From Glycine soja (Eukaryota; Streptophyta; Magnoliopsida; Fabales; Fabaceae): a stretch of 64,000 bases of DNA. Where the stretch lies: the NCBI RefSeq assembly GCF_004193775.1, contig NC_041002.1:7923261-7987260 (forward strand). The letters are read 5' to 3'. A model generated the notes under the pieces. It saw nothing but the letters and a program-made list of their open reading frames with translations. It searched no databases and had not been told where the DNA came from. Shown one piece after another: positions 34,732 through 47,549 of the stretch; position 1 is the stretch's first letter, and each line of letters begins with the position of its first letter. The position numbers and the translations under genes are program-made.

Positions 34732-35798
34732 AGATGCAAGTGCCTTTGGTGTTTTGATGATGATTATGATGATATGATGAAATTGATGCAAATGAGCTTT
34801 TCAAGATTAAATACAAGACAATACTTCAAGATTACAAGTCACAGCATCAAGATGATCATTAGTATATTAGGAAGGGAATTCCTAATTGAATTAGCAAAAG
34901 GTTTGACCAAGTAATTTAAATTAAAAAGTGTTTTACAAAGGTTTTACTCTCTGGTAATCGATTACCAGTGGCCAAATATATTTTATAATAGCTACTGAAA
35001 TTTGAATTCGAAATTTTAGACTGTGTAATCGATTACACAATTTTGGTAATCGATTACAAGCAGTTAGTAAACGTTTTAATTCAAATTTTAAAAGTTGTAA
35101 TCGATTACACAATTACTGTAATTGATTACCAGACAGGATTTTCAGAAAAATAATTCTAAGAGTCACAACTTTTCAAAGGCTTTATTCATGACCACCAATG
35201 GTCTATAAATATGTGACTTAAACACGAATTTGCTCAGAGTTTTTCAGAACAAAAAAGTGTTTATCCTCTCAAAGAGCAAAATCATTTTATCCTCTTAAGA
35301 ATTCCTTGGCCAATTCAATTGCAATTCATTAAGGAATTATTTGAGTGCTCAATCTGTAAAATCCATCTCTTTCTAGAGAGATTTATTCTTCTTCTTCTCC
35401 TCATTCTCTAAGGGATTAAGAGACTGTGAGTCTCTTGTTGTAAAGGAATTCTAAACACAAAGGAAGGATTGTCCTTGTATGTTTAGAACTTGTAAAAGGA
35501 ATTTACAAGATAGTGGAACTCTCAAGCGGGTTGCTTGGGGACTGGACGTAGGCACAAGGGTGTGGCCAAACCAGTGTAAATCTGAGTTTGCACTTTCTCT
35601 TCCCTTAATCTCCTTTATTTATTCTTGCTTTATATTCATATTCAAATTGTTTTATTTGAATCAATATTTAAGAAGATTGTCATTAAGGGAATTCATAACT
35701 TGAATAAAAAGTGAAATAGATTTTTAATTGGGGAAGGAGTTTGGAATATCTTAATTCAACACCCCCTTCTTAAGATATGTGAGGCCACTTGTCTAACA
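34732..35798 (+). repeat. SIRE-like solo LTR, 5-bp duplication ATATC
   Basis: The segment begins TGATATCTGTAGATGC and ends GGCCACTTGTCTAACA. It is flanked on both sides by ATATC (34727-34731 and 35799-35803). No internal element sequence is attached, so a full element was reduced to one LTR by recombination between its two LTRs. It carries five copies of GTAATCGATTAC or a one-base variant (34953-35130). A TATA-like TATAAATA lies at 35203-35210, followed by pyrimidine-rich leader-like sequence, consistent with an LTR promoter. The length of 1067 bp fits soybean SIRE-type copia LTRs. Confidence 0.9.
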
Positions 35799-35803
35799 AT
35801 ATC

Positions 35804-36951
35804 CAGTAAAAAAAAGATATTTGATATTTTAATTTTTTATAATAATTATTATGTATTTTATCATTTATTTTTTTATCAGTATCATATTTTTTTCTCTCTT
35901 CGATATTCAGTATCATATCTTATATTTTATTTAATAATTTCTGTAATTCCGATATAAGTAGCTTATCTTACATCTGCTCATATTATTGAATTTAAATTTC
36001 AGATCAAATCTATCAAATAATAAATTGGACAGATTAAATCAAATCTCTTTTTATCTTCTGAATCAATCAAATCCAACACCAATTTCACACACTGTTAGCA
36101 CTTTGAAAAGCTGAGATTCACTGGTACAGAGGTGAGTAATAGAATTTAGGATTCAGAGTGGCCTTTCCCATTCCTTTCTTGTGCCCCCAAAATTACCTCA
36201 CGTTGGTTACTCGCAGCAAGGTTCTTTGAGTGTTACACTACATTAAATCCTCACCCTCCGTTCTCCTCATTCCCGATCAACGGTCCAGATCTCCTCCCTC
36301 TTGCTTTTCAATTAGGACGGCGCCACTACCACGCTTTTCGTTTTTTTTTTCATCCCTTATGGTTCCCCTAACCATAAAACAAATAAATAAAAAATAAAAA
36401 AATTAGCTTATTATTATAAAACAGCTTCATTGGATTAGAATATTGGCAAAGCAATAAAAATGACGAATTTGACTTTTCTCCCATCCCTTTCCACCTTCAA
36501 AACATGATTTTCATATAATAGGTTCAGGATTATATGACGTCATTTTTAAATGAACAGTAAAGAGATAATTTGAAAAACACCAGATAAGTCAGATCCTAAA
36601 AAAGATACTTACCTTAGAAGCTCTGTTGCCTCATCTCATTGGCAAAGCAAAGGTCTATTATATTCCCAAACTCCAGTAGCTTCAGAAGTGGTTATTTAAA
36701 ATTCCTAACCATCTTGCCAAAATAAGCAGAACCATATCAGGCTAGTGCATAATTCACATAACTGATGCAATTATCCAAATATCAACTGATGTGTAGAAGA
36801 AGAAAATTTCCCATATTTATATCAATATCGATACTTAATACACAAAAAAACTTGCTAGCACAAACACCAAATATGATATCATAGTTCGTAACGGAGGCGA
36901 GTTGATTCAGATCATAGTTCTTAAAGCTGAATGTCAAGTTGTGTAGAATAC
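35804..36951. other. No gene; spacer
   Basis: AT-rich to 36090, then a GC-richer patch (36165-36345) that could be an old promoter or leader. No coding signal connects to the kinase fragment that follows on the other strand. Confidence 0.35.
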
Positions 36952-37978
36952 CTCAAAGCTGGCCAAGTCCAAGGAAACAAGAAGACCTTCCTGTTTTGCT
37001 AAAAGAATTGCTGCTTGAATAACTTCCAAATTAAGTATTGCATATCTTAACACCAACCACTGAAATGTTAACATATAATTAAACTACTTTAGCATGCTGT
37101 TATAGTACCGAATACAAGGCAGTTTCACCCTTGTTCTATGATCCGTTTTGGTGGAATATACATGAACAATTAATTCAGTCCTAGAAACCAATGAATATAA
37201 TCCCTATCATGAAAGAAAGAATTAGATGAACATTACAAGAACAAATGAAACATACAGGAGTAACGGGAAAAAAATAAAATAAAATAACCAAAATAACCTT
37301 GGAGCCTTTAAAATCCTCTTTGGTCAATTCCTCTTCCTGCAAAAAACAGAGTAATTATCACACACTCACGCTTAATATTTAACTGTGTCTATTTATGTTC
37401 CACCCAAAACATAGTCATGTACCTGAACTTTCACACCATTAGAGAGACAGGGTCGCATGGTATGGTTTCCGAAGTCATCAACCAAACAAACACACTGTGA
37501 CAAACATTTAAGTTGTTGCATTTCCACTTTTGTGCAAAACATTTATTAATGAAATGAATTTTAGGACAAAACTTAAATGCCTTCCTTATAGTTACTTTTA
37601 GTACTAATCACCAATTACAACTTGAAATTTCATTTCTCTAATTTGCATAACAAAGATTTACATTAAACATCAATGTAGCAAAATGACCGAGATAAAACTT
37701 CTATTCTGATTGGAAAGCAACCTAGCATTTAGCAACACCAAAAACAGTTAAGAAATTGCGTTTAAATTTTATCCTAATTTTTGTGACATTTAGCAAACAT
37801 GTTGTGTGTCCTTTCTTCTTTCTGAGTCTAGAGAGGTCAACTCCATCGGAGCTCGCGTTATGGTCAAACAACTTACCTTGCTCATCATCCCCCACACGCC
37901 CCCAATGATTCCACTAGAAATTCCAAACCCATTACTCAATCCTCGAATTATGTTTGCAACACTTCCTCCAGCCAAGGT
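36952..37978 (-). pseudogene. pfkB-family sugar kinase gene fragment, four exons
   Basis: Four minus-strand exons keep GT-AG borders and phase 0. Exon A (37978 to about 37793) has LAGGSVANIIRGLSNGFGIS and, after two one-base G insertions, ACGDDEQGKLF and GVDLSRLRKKKGHT. Exon B (37494-37423) has CVCLVDDFGNHTMRPCLSNG. Exon C (37336-37298) has EEELTKEDFKGSK. Exon D (37059-36952) has WLVLRYAILNLEVIQAAILL and AKQEGLLVSLDLASFE. This is the middle of a plant pfkB carbohydrate kinase (ribokinase/adenosine kinase fold). The GGSVAN box and the lid strands are present. The C-terminal DTxGAGD catalytic box and the N-terminus are absent on both sides. It is a duplicated genomic piece, not a processed copy, because introns remain. 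Confidence 0.9.
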
Positions 37979-38584
37979 CTACTTTACGAGAAGAAACAAT
38001 CAAAGTCATTCTAACATATTTTACTTACTTACCCAATTAACTAATTCAAACATGTCATGTCATGTCATAATAATATTGTTTCCTCATATACTAAATAATT
38101 TAACGTGACACTATTACCTCTGGTGTGTGGAGTATGTGGTCTAGAAAATAAAAATGAACGTGATGGGGATGCTTAGACAAAATGTATCCATACCAAAAAA
38201 GGAAGGAAAAAAAAAAAGACAGCTTAGCCTATTTAATTTGAAGAATAAAATTGTATCTTAATTTACCTCTTCCAATACTTGAAATATTGTAAAATATATT
38301 GGGGGAAATTGTGATGCTATATAAAATTTTATCATCATACTTTTTGACAATCAATTTTATTTTATTTTTACATAAATTTGAGAAGAACGTTCATTCCTTC
38401 GATTCTTGCATCGGATTCATTGTTTGTCCCCGTCACGGCTCTCATACAGTCACGAGTTCTGCACTTTTGTTCAAGTGAGTTTTGTTATTGTTTTTATATT
38501 TGGTGTGTGTGTCTTTCTCTTCTATACAATTGTTTTATATTCAAGTTAAGGATTAATGCATTGTGAGTGAACCTTAGTTTTCAG
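37979..38584. other. No gene
   Basis: No further exon of the kinase was found upstream of its first recognised exon. A leader-like patch with a run of C-rich sequence lies at 38385-38475. Confidence 0.35.
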
Positions 38585-38590
38585 TTTGAG

Positions 38591-38641
38591 ATTCAATACA
38601 ATACTTAATGCAAATAGTTTGAATTAATCATTGTATTGAAT
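38591..38641. repeat. Short hairpin
   Basis: GATTCAATACAAT and its complement ATTGTATTGAATC form a 13-bp perfect stem around a loop of about 23 bases, just left of a larger inverted repeat. Confidence 0.75.
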
Positions 38642-38659
38642 CTTGAATTGTCCATTTGG

Positions 38660-38930
38660 ATAGTTTGGAAATAGTCATTCTTTATATTTGACTCATACGT
38701 ACAGGTTAATAGTCTTTTGTTAAATTTGATAAAATTTCATATTAGTGCATATCGCTTTGTTCTCCGAGTGCATACTTGACCACGGTGAATTGAAGTCACC
38801 ACTTTCATGTCGTATACTTGGAGATCAATACGAAATGTTGTCGAAATCTTATCAAATTTAACAAAAGATACTTAACTTGTGAAAGTATGAATCAAGTATA
38901 AAAAAGGTCTTCCTGAATGGGATAGGGCCA
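38660..38930. repeat. Inverted repeat with arms of about 110 bp
   Basis: The left arm (about 38660-38785) and the right arm (about 38800-38930) share TTTTGTTAAATTTGATAA/G and TTGA(C/T)TCATAC in mirror order with only a few bases between arms. Such a near-closed palindrome is usual for a MITE or for a broken foldback transposon. No flanking duplication was identified. Confidence 0.65.
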
Positions 38931-39007
38931 CACCTTTAGGGGTGTGCAAAAAAACCAGGTCAGACCGAACCGGATTGCAACTGACCCGACCCGAACTAGT
39001 TGCACAC

Positions 39008-41598
39008 TGTAACATCTCATTTTTCATAAACTAATTTAAAAAGAATTGTTATTTATAAATAAATAGAGTTTTAAAAAAAATGATCATGTTTTTATAAAGA
39101 AATAAATAATGAGAAATAACGGTTTGAAGAAAAAAAAAGATATTTGATTTATTCATTTAATAGGGAATAAAATAAAGTTTCTTTTTATAAAATATTAAAA
39201 ATAAATAAATAGAGTAATAATAAGTTGTGTATACCCTATGTATAAATAGCGATGTTAGGTCAGGTTTAAACGGACGATGCATCTTCTTTCCCTCATTCTC
39301 ATTTTCTCTCTTCTCTTCTCCAAAACCCTTTCTTTTTCCCGCAGCTCACAAAACCTATCTCAAGAAAACGATTATCTCGGACTCATTCACCGTTGGATCG
39401 TCGTGAAATTTGAGTACCACGTTCGCAACCCAATTTCGAGTATTCTCACCGTTGGGAATTGTAAAAACATGTCAGAGCTAAGAGAAATACCCTTCGCACC
39501 GTAGCTTTCTCTTTTTCGGTAGAAACCCAAAATGGTCTCAATAAAACTATGATCCCAGTTTCGATAACCGTTGGATTTTCATGAAATTTGGATATGTTGT
39601 TCGAAATTCAATTGAACACACTTTCACCGTTGGGACTTGCGAGATAACATTTGTGGAGGGAGAAAAAGGAATCGCATGAAGACAATACAAGTGGAGGCTT
39701 CAATCTCTTCTCTGTCTCTCTGATGTTTGGGAATTCTATCGGAGCAATCGGAGGAATAACTGGAGGAATCTCAGAGAACCGGTAGAGATGCCGCTATCGC
39801 TGTCGGAAGACACGTGAGTCCGCTTAGAGGTAAGGGATGAGTTTATCGCAATTGGATGTTAGAATGAACATGTGTAGGAATCCTTAGAGAACTAAATTTG
39901 GGTTTATTTTGGGATGTTTATTGAATTATAATTTTCTCTTTATGATTATAAATACAATATTATTGTGTTCTATGTACCAATTGATGTCCAGATGAGAATT
40001 GATTGATAAACTTGAGTGCTCTTGATGTCTTTGTGTTTAACCCATGAATTTGATTAATTGATTTTGATATAATTGTGAAAAACTATTTCAGGGGTTTTAC
40101 ACCCCATGTTGTGATAAAATATTTTGTATAAATTGTTATGTTGAGGTTATGAAATGATGATTCAAACTATGATTATGTGATAAATTGAACATGTGACGGA
40201 TGATGAAATACATGTGTATTGAGATGAGATGTGTGCATTGAGTTGTGAACTATGAACTGTGCAATCACACAATTGTAAGACCCTTTAAGGGCGATGAGTA
40301 TTGTGATGGGATCCATTGTGGGAACCCGACGAGTTAAAATGATTTTGAAAACAATTGAGTAGTTGTGCATATTGCATAGTTCATAGGTAAAGTGAATATG
40401 ATTCATGAGGTGTGATAACATGCTATTTTGAGATTATACCATTGTGATTGAGATCGAGTGTATGTGATAAATTGTGTATGTATGTGATTGAGATGTTGTG
40501 TGCATTGAGTATGAACTATGAATTGTACAATCACACGACTATAAGTCTCTTTTAAGGGCGACGAGTTAATGCTAAGTCCCTTTAAGGGCGACGAGTTAAT
40601 GTTAAGTCCTTTTTTGGGCGACTAGTTAATGTTAAGTTCCTTTAAGGGCGATGAGTTAATGTTAAGTCCCTTTTAGGGCGACGAGTTAAAACTATTTTGA
40701 GAATAATTGAGAAGTCGTGTGTTTTGTACAGTTCATAGATAGAGTCTGTGTGCTAAAATATTTTCTGGGTTGGACCTGAATCAGGAGGGAGAGGCCCTGA
40801 CGGACTCTTCGGAGTGTAGGCCTTGGGGATCACACAGTTTGAGTGCTCCTTTAAGCCTATGTTGATCCCATATGGTTGGAGCATTCTCGCAAAACACTGT
40901 GACTTTAATTGGTCTCACTATGATATTACCTAGTGAGAGTGGCTTGACTTGCTAGTGTGTGGTTTGTCTTGTCATGTACTCCTAGGCGCCCGATGAGGTT
41001 TTTCACTGACATGGTACCACATTGCATATAGGCTTGAGTCTTAGTGTATCTACTGCATAACGCTTGTGTATTGTTCTATATTGATTGATTTGATGATATT
41101 GTGTTTTGACTATTGAGTATGCGAATGTTGTGAAAACGAATGAGACGTGTGATGAAATAATGTGAGATATGCTAAGTAAATTGTATTTGGCTACTATATG
41201 TTGTCTTGTTTCTCTCTAGTAGTTAGGAATGTGATAACTCATTCCCGGTTTGCTGTTTGTGTTTGGATCCTGTGATGATCTTGAACTTTGTGTTCGGGGG
41301 AGCAGATGAATAGGTGGATGACTATGAAGAACCTCATGCTAGAGGGCACGGGAACACAACACTCTGATAGGATGTGACATTAGAATATAGGTTCTATATT
41401 AATTGTATGAAGCTTAGACGGCCTTGTTTGAGCCGAGATGACTTTATTATTTATTTGGACAAGTTTAAATATGATGTAGAAGAAAGTGAATGTGAGCCTT
41501 TTACCCCTTTGAAAGGCTTGTATTTAAAAATACTTTTAATTAATACTTGAATTTTTCTTCCTTTATTAGTATATATGTGAGGGGTAGAGGGTGTCACA
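39008..41598 (+). repeat. Long solo LTR (2.6 kb), 5-bp duplication CACAC
   Basis: It starts TGTAACATCTCATTTTTC and ends GAGGGTGTCACA. It is flanked by CACAC at 39003-39007 and 41599-41603. Leader-type features at 39270-39700 include two copies of a CACCGTTGG...GTTCG block about 170 bp apart. A 30-bp tandem array lies at 40541-40690. Marker wording such as CTGAATCAGGAGGGAGAGG (about 40778-40800) recurs in a second, older copy at 49.6-51.9 kb. The size and ends suggest a gypsy-type element; no internal domains are attached. Confidence 0.85.
40541..40690 (+). repeat. Five tandem 30-bp units inside the solo LTR
   Basis: Each unit reads close to AAGTCCCTTTAAGGGCGACG followed by AGTTAATGTT. Each contains the palindrome CCCTTTAAGGG in most copies. 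A further single copy lies at about 40275. Confidence 0.9.
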
Positions 41599-41603
41599 CA
41601 CAC

Positions 41604-43694
41604 TCGAAGTGGGTTAAATAAATCACCCCATTCTATAGTTGGTTTGGTTCGACCCGACCCGTTTCGAAAAAAAAAAAAGTAGGGACCTGAATATTCAGTG
41701 ACCCATTTCGCCCCGCACTGCGTACTCTCTCTCGTGCACGATAGCTAGGGTTTCAGATTTCTTGTTCCTCGATCGCTGATCGATTTCTCGGTGAAGGATG
41801 AAGGGTTTCTCGGTGAAAGGTTTCTTGGTAAAGGGTTTCTCGATGAAGGTTGAAAGGTTTCTCAAAGCTCTCTCTCGTTCCTCATTCCTATTCTCGTTTC
41901 TGCAGGTTTTGTGAGGAAATACTCCATTCAGTGGTGAGTTTACTTTTCTTGTGTTTAGTTCTTTCGAGGGACTGAGCATGACAATTAAAAGTTTCAATTT
42001 CTATGTTGAATTTCAATATAATAATGCCATGTTTCTTTGTCATTTTCTTATATCAGTTTGTGTAGTAGATGAGTTATTTTGTGCTAATACTCACTACAAA
42101 TCAATGCTAATTCTATGACCCAAATCATGAAATGATGCATATTATTTTGTGTTCTATAATGACCTTAATTTTTTTTTATTTTGGCATTCTCATATGCAAT
42201 GGAAATTTTTGTCATTTGTCATGGATCTCTTTGATATATATGGTTCACTAGGCTAGATCTTAAGATGAAAACTTGATTAAGTTATGTATTTTTCTTCTAT
42301 TTTTGTATTATGAATTGGTTTAAACTTGATTAAGATATGTATTTATCACTTTGTTTTATTTAATGCTGAAAGACATATCATGATTTGGATTTTTTATGAT
42401 ATATCCAAATTCTCAAAGAGGCCTTTATTGTTTTGCAATTCTTAACAGTCTCAACACTGACATAGTGACACGCAATTGGTAAAGATTGGATCAGAAATTC
42501 CAGATTTTAAGTATAGCCATAGGAACTCGATTACAAAATTTTAAACTAAGGGAAGTTATTTGAAAGATTAGTAAACTAGAGGAATCTACACAATGATTTA
42601 ACTTTATCTAATTTGAGTTGCCAAAATTTTCTAGAGCAATCTCACCATTCTTATAACTTTCTTGTTAGTTGGCCTGTTAATTATTCGCATTTCAATGTTT
42701 TCCAGTTTATCAAAGCTTCCAATTTGAAACCATTGAAGAAGTATATAATTCTATCAACTAGAAGGGACACCTATTAACACTATAGGAAGTAAGGAAGATA
42801 TCTATTTTATTGATTAAGCAGCATATAATTCTAAAACTGTGCGTGAATGTAACATTAGAGTTTTTTAGACTAACTTTTTCTTCTAATTGGAGGTATTGAA
42901 AATACTTAGCAAGAGATAATGGATAAAGATTCCAAAAGTATTCTAAAAAAATCTTCATTATGATAAAATTTTTTAATAGGAATAACATGGCATCACTAAA
43001 GTCCAATACTAACTTTCTGTAAAGCACTGGTTCATTTAGAATCAAAATCCTTGCGGTTAGTGGTTACCATTTCTGTATAGAATAAAAAAGTGAAACAACG
43101 AAAGATTTCAAGTTATATGCTGAGAAATCTTATGGGATGCAAGGATCATTACTATATTAGTTCAATTTTGTTGAAATACTGCTAAAGTGGTGGATAACAT
43201 AAACCTATTTCATTTACAATCTGTGTGTTTCAAAGTGACATTAATGCCTTGGGCAAAATTATTCACTATTTATTGCTCTCAGAAAAGAGTAATCTAATAA
43301 GCCAATTGCAATTTCTGTTGGAGACTGGTTTTTGGATTGGAAAACTGTCAAAGCTATCGGCTGTGCTTACCCCTGTGACAATACCTGCCATAATCTAGTC
43401 TTCAAGTGAGTAGGAGTTTATTGTCTTTTCATGTGGCAATTTGACATTTTATCAATATCATCATTATGATTTCCATTTATGCATTTAACATTCATTAAGT
43501 GTAATGGAAATAAATATCACTCTTGGCTGAGGTTGAAATTAATTAGATCTATCTGTTTATTAATAAGTCATTTTAATAAGATATCTTTGGATTGAAAATC
43601 CAAAATTAGCAATTGAGCTTGTTCTTTTACCTTTTTTATCTTTGAAGGTATTATATTTTCTCATACTAATATTTAGCAAGGACCCTAAACCTAG
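41604..43694. other. No assigned gene; leader-like patch and AT-rich spacer
   Basis: At 41640-41940 there are C-rich and TCTC-rich stretches, an imperfect tandem repeat of GGTTTCTCGGTGAAGG (about 41780-41860) and a splice-like TGCAGGTTTT, which together look like the leader of a transcribed transposon gene. From 42000 to 43690 the text is AT-rich with no frame I can assign. A missing CACTA TNP2 transposase would be expected here but was not found. Confidence 0.4.
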
Positions 43695-44362
43695 TTGTTG
43701 CAAGAGCATAATAGAACTTTCATAAACTGGTTTAAAGAAACAATCATTAGTGATGACAGAACTTCCAAAACACTAAGACTATTAGCTGTTGGATCAAATC
43801 TCAATGTCCCTACTTGGAAGGGATTTGATATCAAGAATTATTCCTTCTACACAAAGTCACAAGATGATAAAAGTAGCATGCAGAATAGTGGGGTGAGTCT
43901 TGAGGCTGATTCCGAACACTTTTGTAGTGCATTAGATAACAGCCTGATTCGAGCGTCAATGCCTTACTTTGGAGTGATTGAAGAAATTTGGGAGGTTGAT
44001 TGTAGTGATTTCAAAATTCCTATTTTTAAGTGTAAGCAAGTTAATGGAAATACAAGTGTGCTTCAAGATCAATATGGATTTACTTTAGTAGACCTTCATA
44101 AGGTGGCTTATAAGGATGAGCCTTTCATCATGGGAAAACAAGTCAGACAGGTGTTTTACGTCCAAGATCCATGTGACTCAAGATTGTCAGTGGTTCTACA
44201 AGTGGTATCAGTCACCAAAATGATGATTCTACACTTGATATTTGCGAGATGTCTGCTTTCTCCACACGAATGCCTTCTATAATTGAAGAACAAAAGGTGG
44301 ATGATGTACGTGAAAATGATAATGATCATGATGAAGGTTTATGGGATAACATTCCTACGTAA
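43695..44362 (+). pseudogene. CACTA transposon gene tail with DUF4216 domain
   Basis: The open part (43695-44282) begins LQEHNRTFINWFKETI and includes YSFYTKSQDD, YFGVIEEIWEVD, FKCKQV, then QYGFTLVDLHKVAYKDEPFI and QVRQVFYVQDP, the DUF4216 domain found at the C-terminal side of plant CACTA transposases. After a one-base shift near 44205 the frame continues as SGISHQNDDSTLD to DNIPT and stops at 44362, which is how such proteins usually end. The main transposase part upstream was not recognised. Role within the transposase is unknown. Confidence 0.9.
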
Positions 44363-44501
44363 TTGCATTATATCAAAGTAATGTATTTCATATTTAATAG
44401 GAAACGCAATCAATTTTTTAAATGTCGATATTGACAATTTTTATCTTTATGGTCTTTGTAATTGATGTACTTTAATGAATTTGTTTTATTTGCACAAAGT
44501 C

Positions 44502-47215
44502 ATGGCAACACCCCCAAGGTCCCCTTCGAATTCAGATGATTCTTCAAAGTATACATATAGGAGGAGTAGACAATCCACACAATTGAGAAGCTTGACTGTA
44601 AGAAACTTGGATTAGCCCAGGCCAACAGTTAACGTCAATTTTGCGACTGGGAAATGATCAGTCTCACACAAAGAGAAGTTTCACAGCTATCTAGGGGTTG
44701 TAGTTTGAGAAAAAATTCCTATTGTCCATTGCAATTGGAAAAATGTAATAGAATCTCTAAAGAACCTAATATGAAATGACATTTTGGTATGTCCACATAA
44801 CTATCTATGTTTTTTAATCTGTTTACTTTAAGTTGAAAATGTTGTCATTCACTATCTGTTACATAACATATTCTGATGTAGGAAAAATTTGATATCCCAG
44901 AAGCATTGAGTGCCAAGAAAAAGGTGATGTCATCAATGACCACTAGATGGAGGCAATTTAAGTCTTCCATAACCACTAAATACATATATGATAACAATGA
45001 GGATCAAGATAAATAACATCATTCTATTAAGTATGGTCTGGATCCATAAACTTGGGAGGAATTTGCTGTAAGCCAAAAAACTCCTAATTGGCAGGTTAAA
45101 TGTGAATGTATTTTTATTTAAGTTTGATTTAAAATATGTAATTTCATTTCCTTAATTTGTTGTAATTTTTTGTAATTTATCAAGGAATCAAAAAAAGGCT
45201 CTAGAAATTCAAAAAAATAATGACTACCCCCACTTACTATCTCGTGGGGTTATGATTTCCTTGAAAATAACCTTATGGAGGTGAAAAGGAAGAAAATACA
45301 ACAGGATACAATGAATATTAAGGATTCAACAATGATCATCGACCCTTCATTTCCAATTGTAATACATGTGAAGTGGAAGATGGCCCACACAAAGCGATAT
45401 GGGCAAGTGACATCTAAGGCGACACAAGAAATATATGACAAAATTGTGAGTTCATGTTAAGGTTTAATTTGATATTTTTTTTTGTATAATAACAATGACC
45501 TCATTTGATGTTTGTCCATGTTGTGCTTGTTTCAGGACTCGTTACAAGAACAAATGACACATGGCAGCTTTGTTCCCCATGGTCGTCACGACATACTCAA
45601 TACTGCCATTGGACGATCGAAGCACCCAGGCCGTGTTCGTGTAATGGGGACTGGTGTGACAATCAATCAATACTTTGGATAGGCATCACGTGCCTCCAAT
45701 AGTTCCTCTGCAACAATCAACCTAAAACAATTAGTTGGCATTTATTGTTATCTTACGGAACAGTGCAGGAGAGAAGTATAAGAGGAAAACAAACAAAGTC
45801 TGGAGACATTGAAACAAGAGTTGAAAGAGGCCATCAAAATTGAGTTATCCCAAATGGCATCACAGAGGGGAGTTGTCCTAAAACTACAGCCAATCCATCA
45901 AGGGAAGAGCATGCTACTGATGTGGTGCCTACAATGGGGTTGTACATTCTATGTCATCATTCTACATGCCTAGTGGCCTTGGGGAAAGTTTACGATGGGG
46001 CATCGAGCATACACAACGTGCCTTATTTAGATGATGTGGTCAAGGTAAGTGTTGAAAAAGTTTACAATGGTAACGCTCATGATGTTTACCAGAAGCCGCT
46101 TGAGTTGTTGTGGGATTCCGAGTGTAGAAGCATCCTTCTTAATAACATATGATGATGTAAATGAAATAATATCAGGTCATAAATGGTTGAACATATCTAT
46201 ACTACAATTATGGATGATGTAAGTAAATTGTATTTGAAGGTCTCCTTTCATTAACTAATAATTATATTCCTTACGATATATATGATTAACAATTTTCATT
46301 TCAAATGTTAAAAATAGGTTTATGGATGAATGGAGTACAAGGTTGGGTCATGGTTCGGTGTATGGATTCCTTGAGCCTCAATCTATACACAATTCAAAGG
46401 ATAGACATGTTGAATGTCAACAATACATTGAAACATGGGTGAAGGAATCACAAAAAGAGGTCTACCTAGGAGTTTACTTGAATTGGTAAGTAAAATTTAG
46501 CAAGTGCATTAAAATAATGTTTGCATTATATGTAGCTAATCATTCTCAAATTCAAGGACCATTGACAGCTCATTGTTGTGTATCCTAGGAATGACGTTGT
46601 TGTCTGGTTTTGTTCGTTGTGTAAGAAACCTGATATTCACATTAAAGCTGCAATTAACAAGTTAAGTTTTAAATTATAACTCATTTACTCTATTATGAAC
46701 TTGGGTATGTAAATATTTAAATCCTACATCCCACATTGATGTTTTTTAACTAGTGCAATGAAGACATTGAAGCCTAGTTTAGATGGTAAATCTAATCAAG
46801 TTGTACCTAATTGGACTGAAGAAAAGGTCAATCATTTAATCAAAGCTTATTTTCAACGGGTGATATTCTGTAACTTTGTAATTATGAGATTTAAATATAT
46901 TTTATCCTGAATTTAGAGTCATGTTCAAAGCAGTGGTTATGAGTGTGGCTATTATGTCATGCATTGGATGTGGAACATAATAAGTAGGGGTTTGAAGAAT
47001 GAATGGACCATGATATATTTACTTTAATAAGTTTCAATTATTAGTTTACTATCAATTTATAATCATTTTACATGTACATGACTAATTTGTATATTTTATA
47101 TTTTGTAGTGCTTTGGTGATGGAACACCGTTAGACATCGAAACCATAATAACAATTTGCAAGAAATGGGCAACATATTTTTTACAAGTTAAAACAATCAA
47201 ATTACAAAGGTTTAG
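44502..47215 (+). pseudogene. CACTA Transposase_24 and Ulp1-like protease gene, decayed
   Basis: An ATG at 44502 (MATPPRSPSNSDDSSK) starts a spliced gene. Later pieces include [20 protein letters not shown] (about 44915-44975), GSFVPHGRHDILNTAIGRSK (about 45560-45620) and HPGRVRVMGTGVTINQYFG, the plant Ptta/En-Spm transposase family (PF03004). From 46560 a C48 (Ulp1) cysteine protease-like domain follows. Its histidine stands before a stop where tryptophan is expected. The aspartate is in PRNDVVVWFCSL, and the cysteine is in YECGYYVMHWMW (about 46935-46975). Related proteases cut SUMO. In-frame stops at several points (44610, 44648, 45014 region, 46567) show the gene is dead. Confidence 0.85.
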
Positions 47216-47549
47216 ATGATACAGGACGAACCACCGTGGTGTATTTCATGATTATTGTAAACATTTTAAACAAGTTTGTTAAATTATTGACAATTATTTG
47301 AGCATAAATATATATTTGTTAATTACAATTTGTCTGGATCAATGCATTGTATTCTCAATGTGTAGTTGCCTCAATGGGATAAGTTTGTGTGGCCAAGTTG
47401 ACCATTTTGTAGGTCATTGTCAAGCTTAGGATTTTGATAGTCCTAATGATAGCCCATTTTACAAGAAGAATTATCAAGTTGGAGAACTACATTCATGCAT
47501 TTTGATCTGAATCTTTATTTTTCTATTCTATTTAATTCCAATTTTTAAC

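Noticed and set aside
34560..35798. The SIRE-like LTR as the 3' LTR of the copia element at 29.2-34.6 kb
   Set aside because: It is flanked on both sides by ATATC and does not resemble the 5' LTR at 29203-29688.
38937..39002. hAT transposon end (GGGGTGTGCAAAAAAA, then GACCCGACCC-type sequence resumed at 41604)
   Set aside because: The wording is typical of such elements, but no matching opposite end or 8-bp duplication was found, so it is not listed as a feature.
40541..40690. CRISPR-like regular repeat
   Set aside because: The 30-bp units are directly adjacent with no unique spacers, in a plant LTR.
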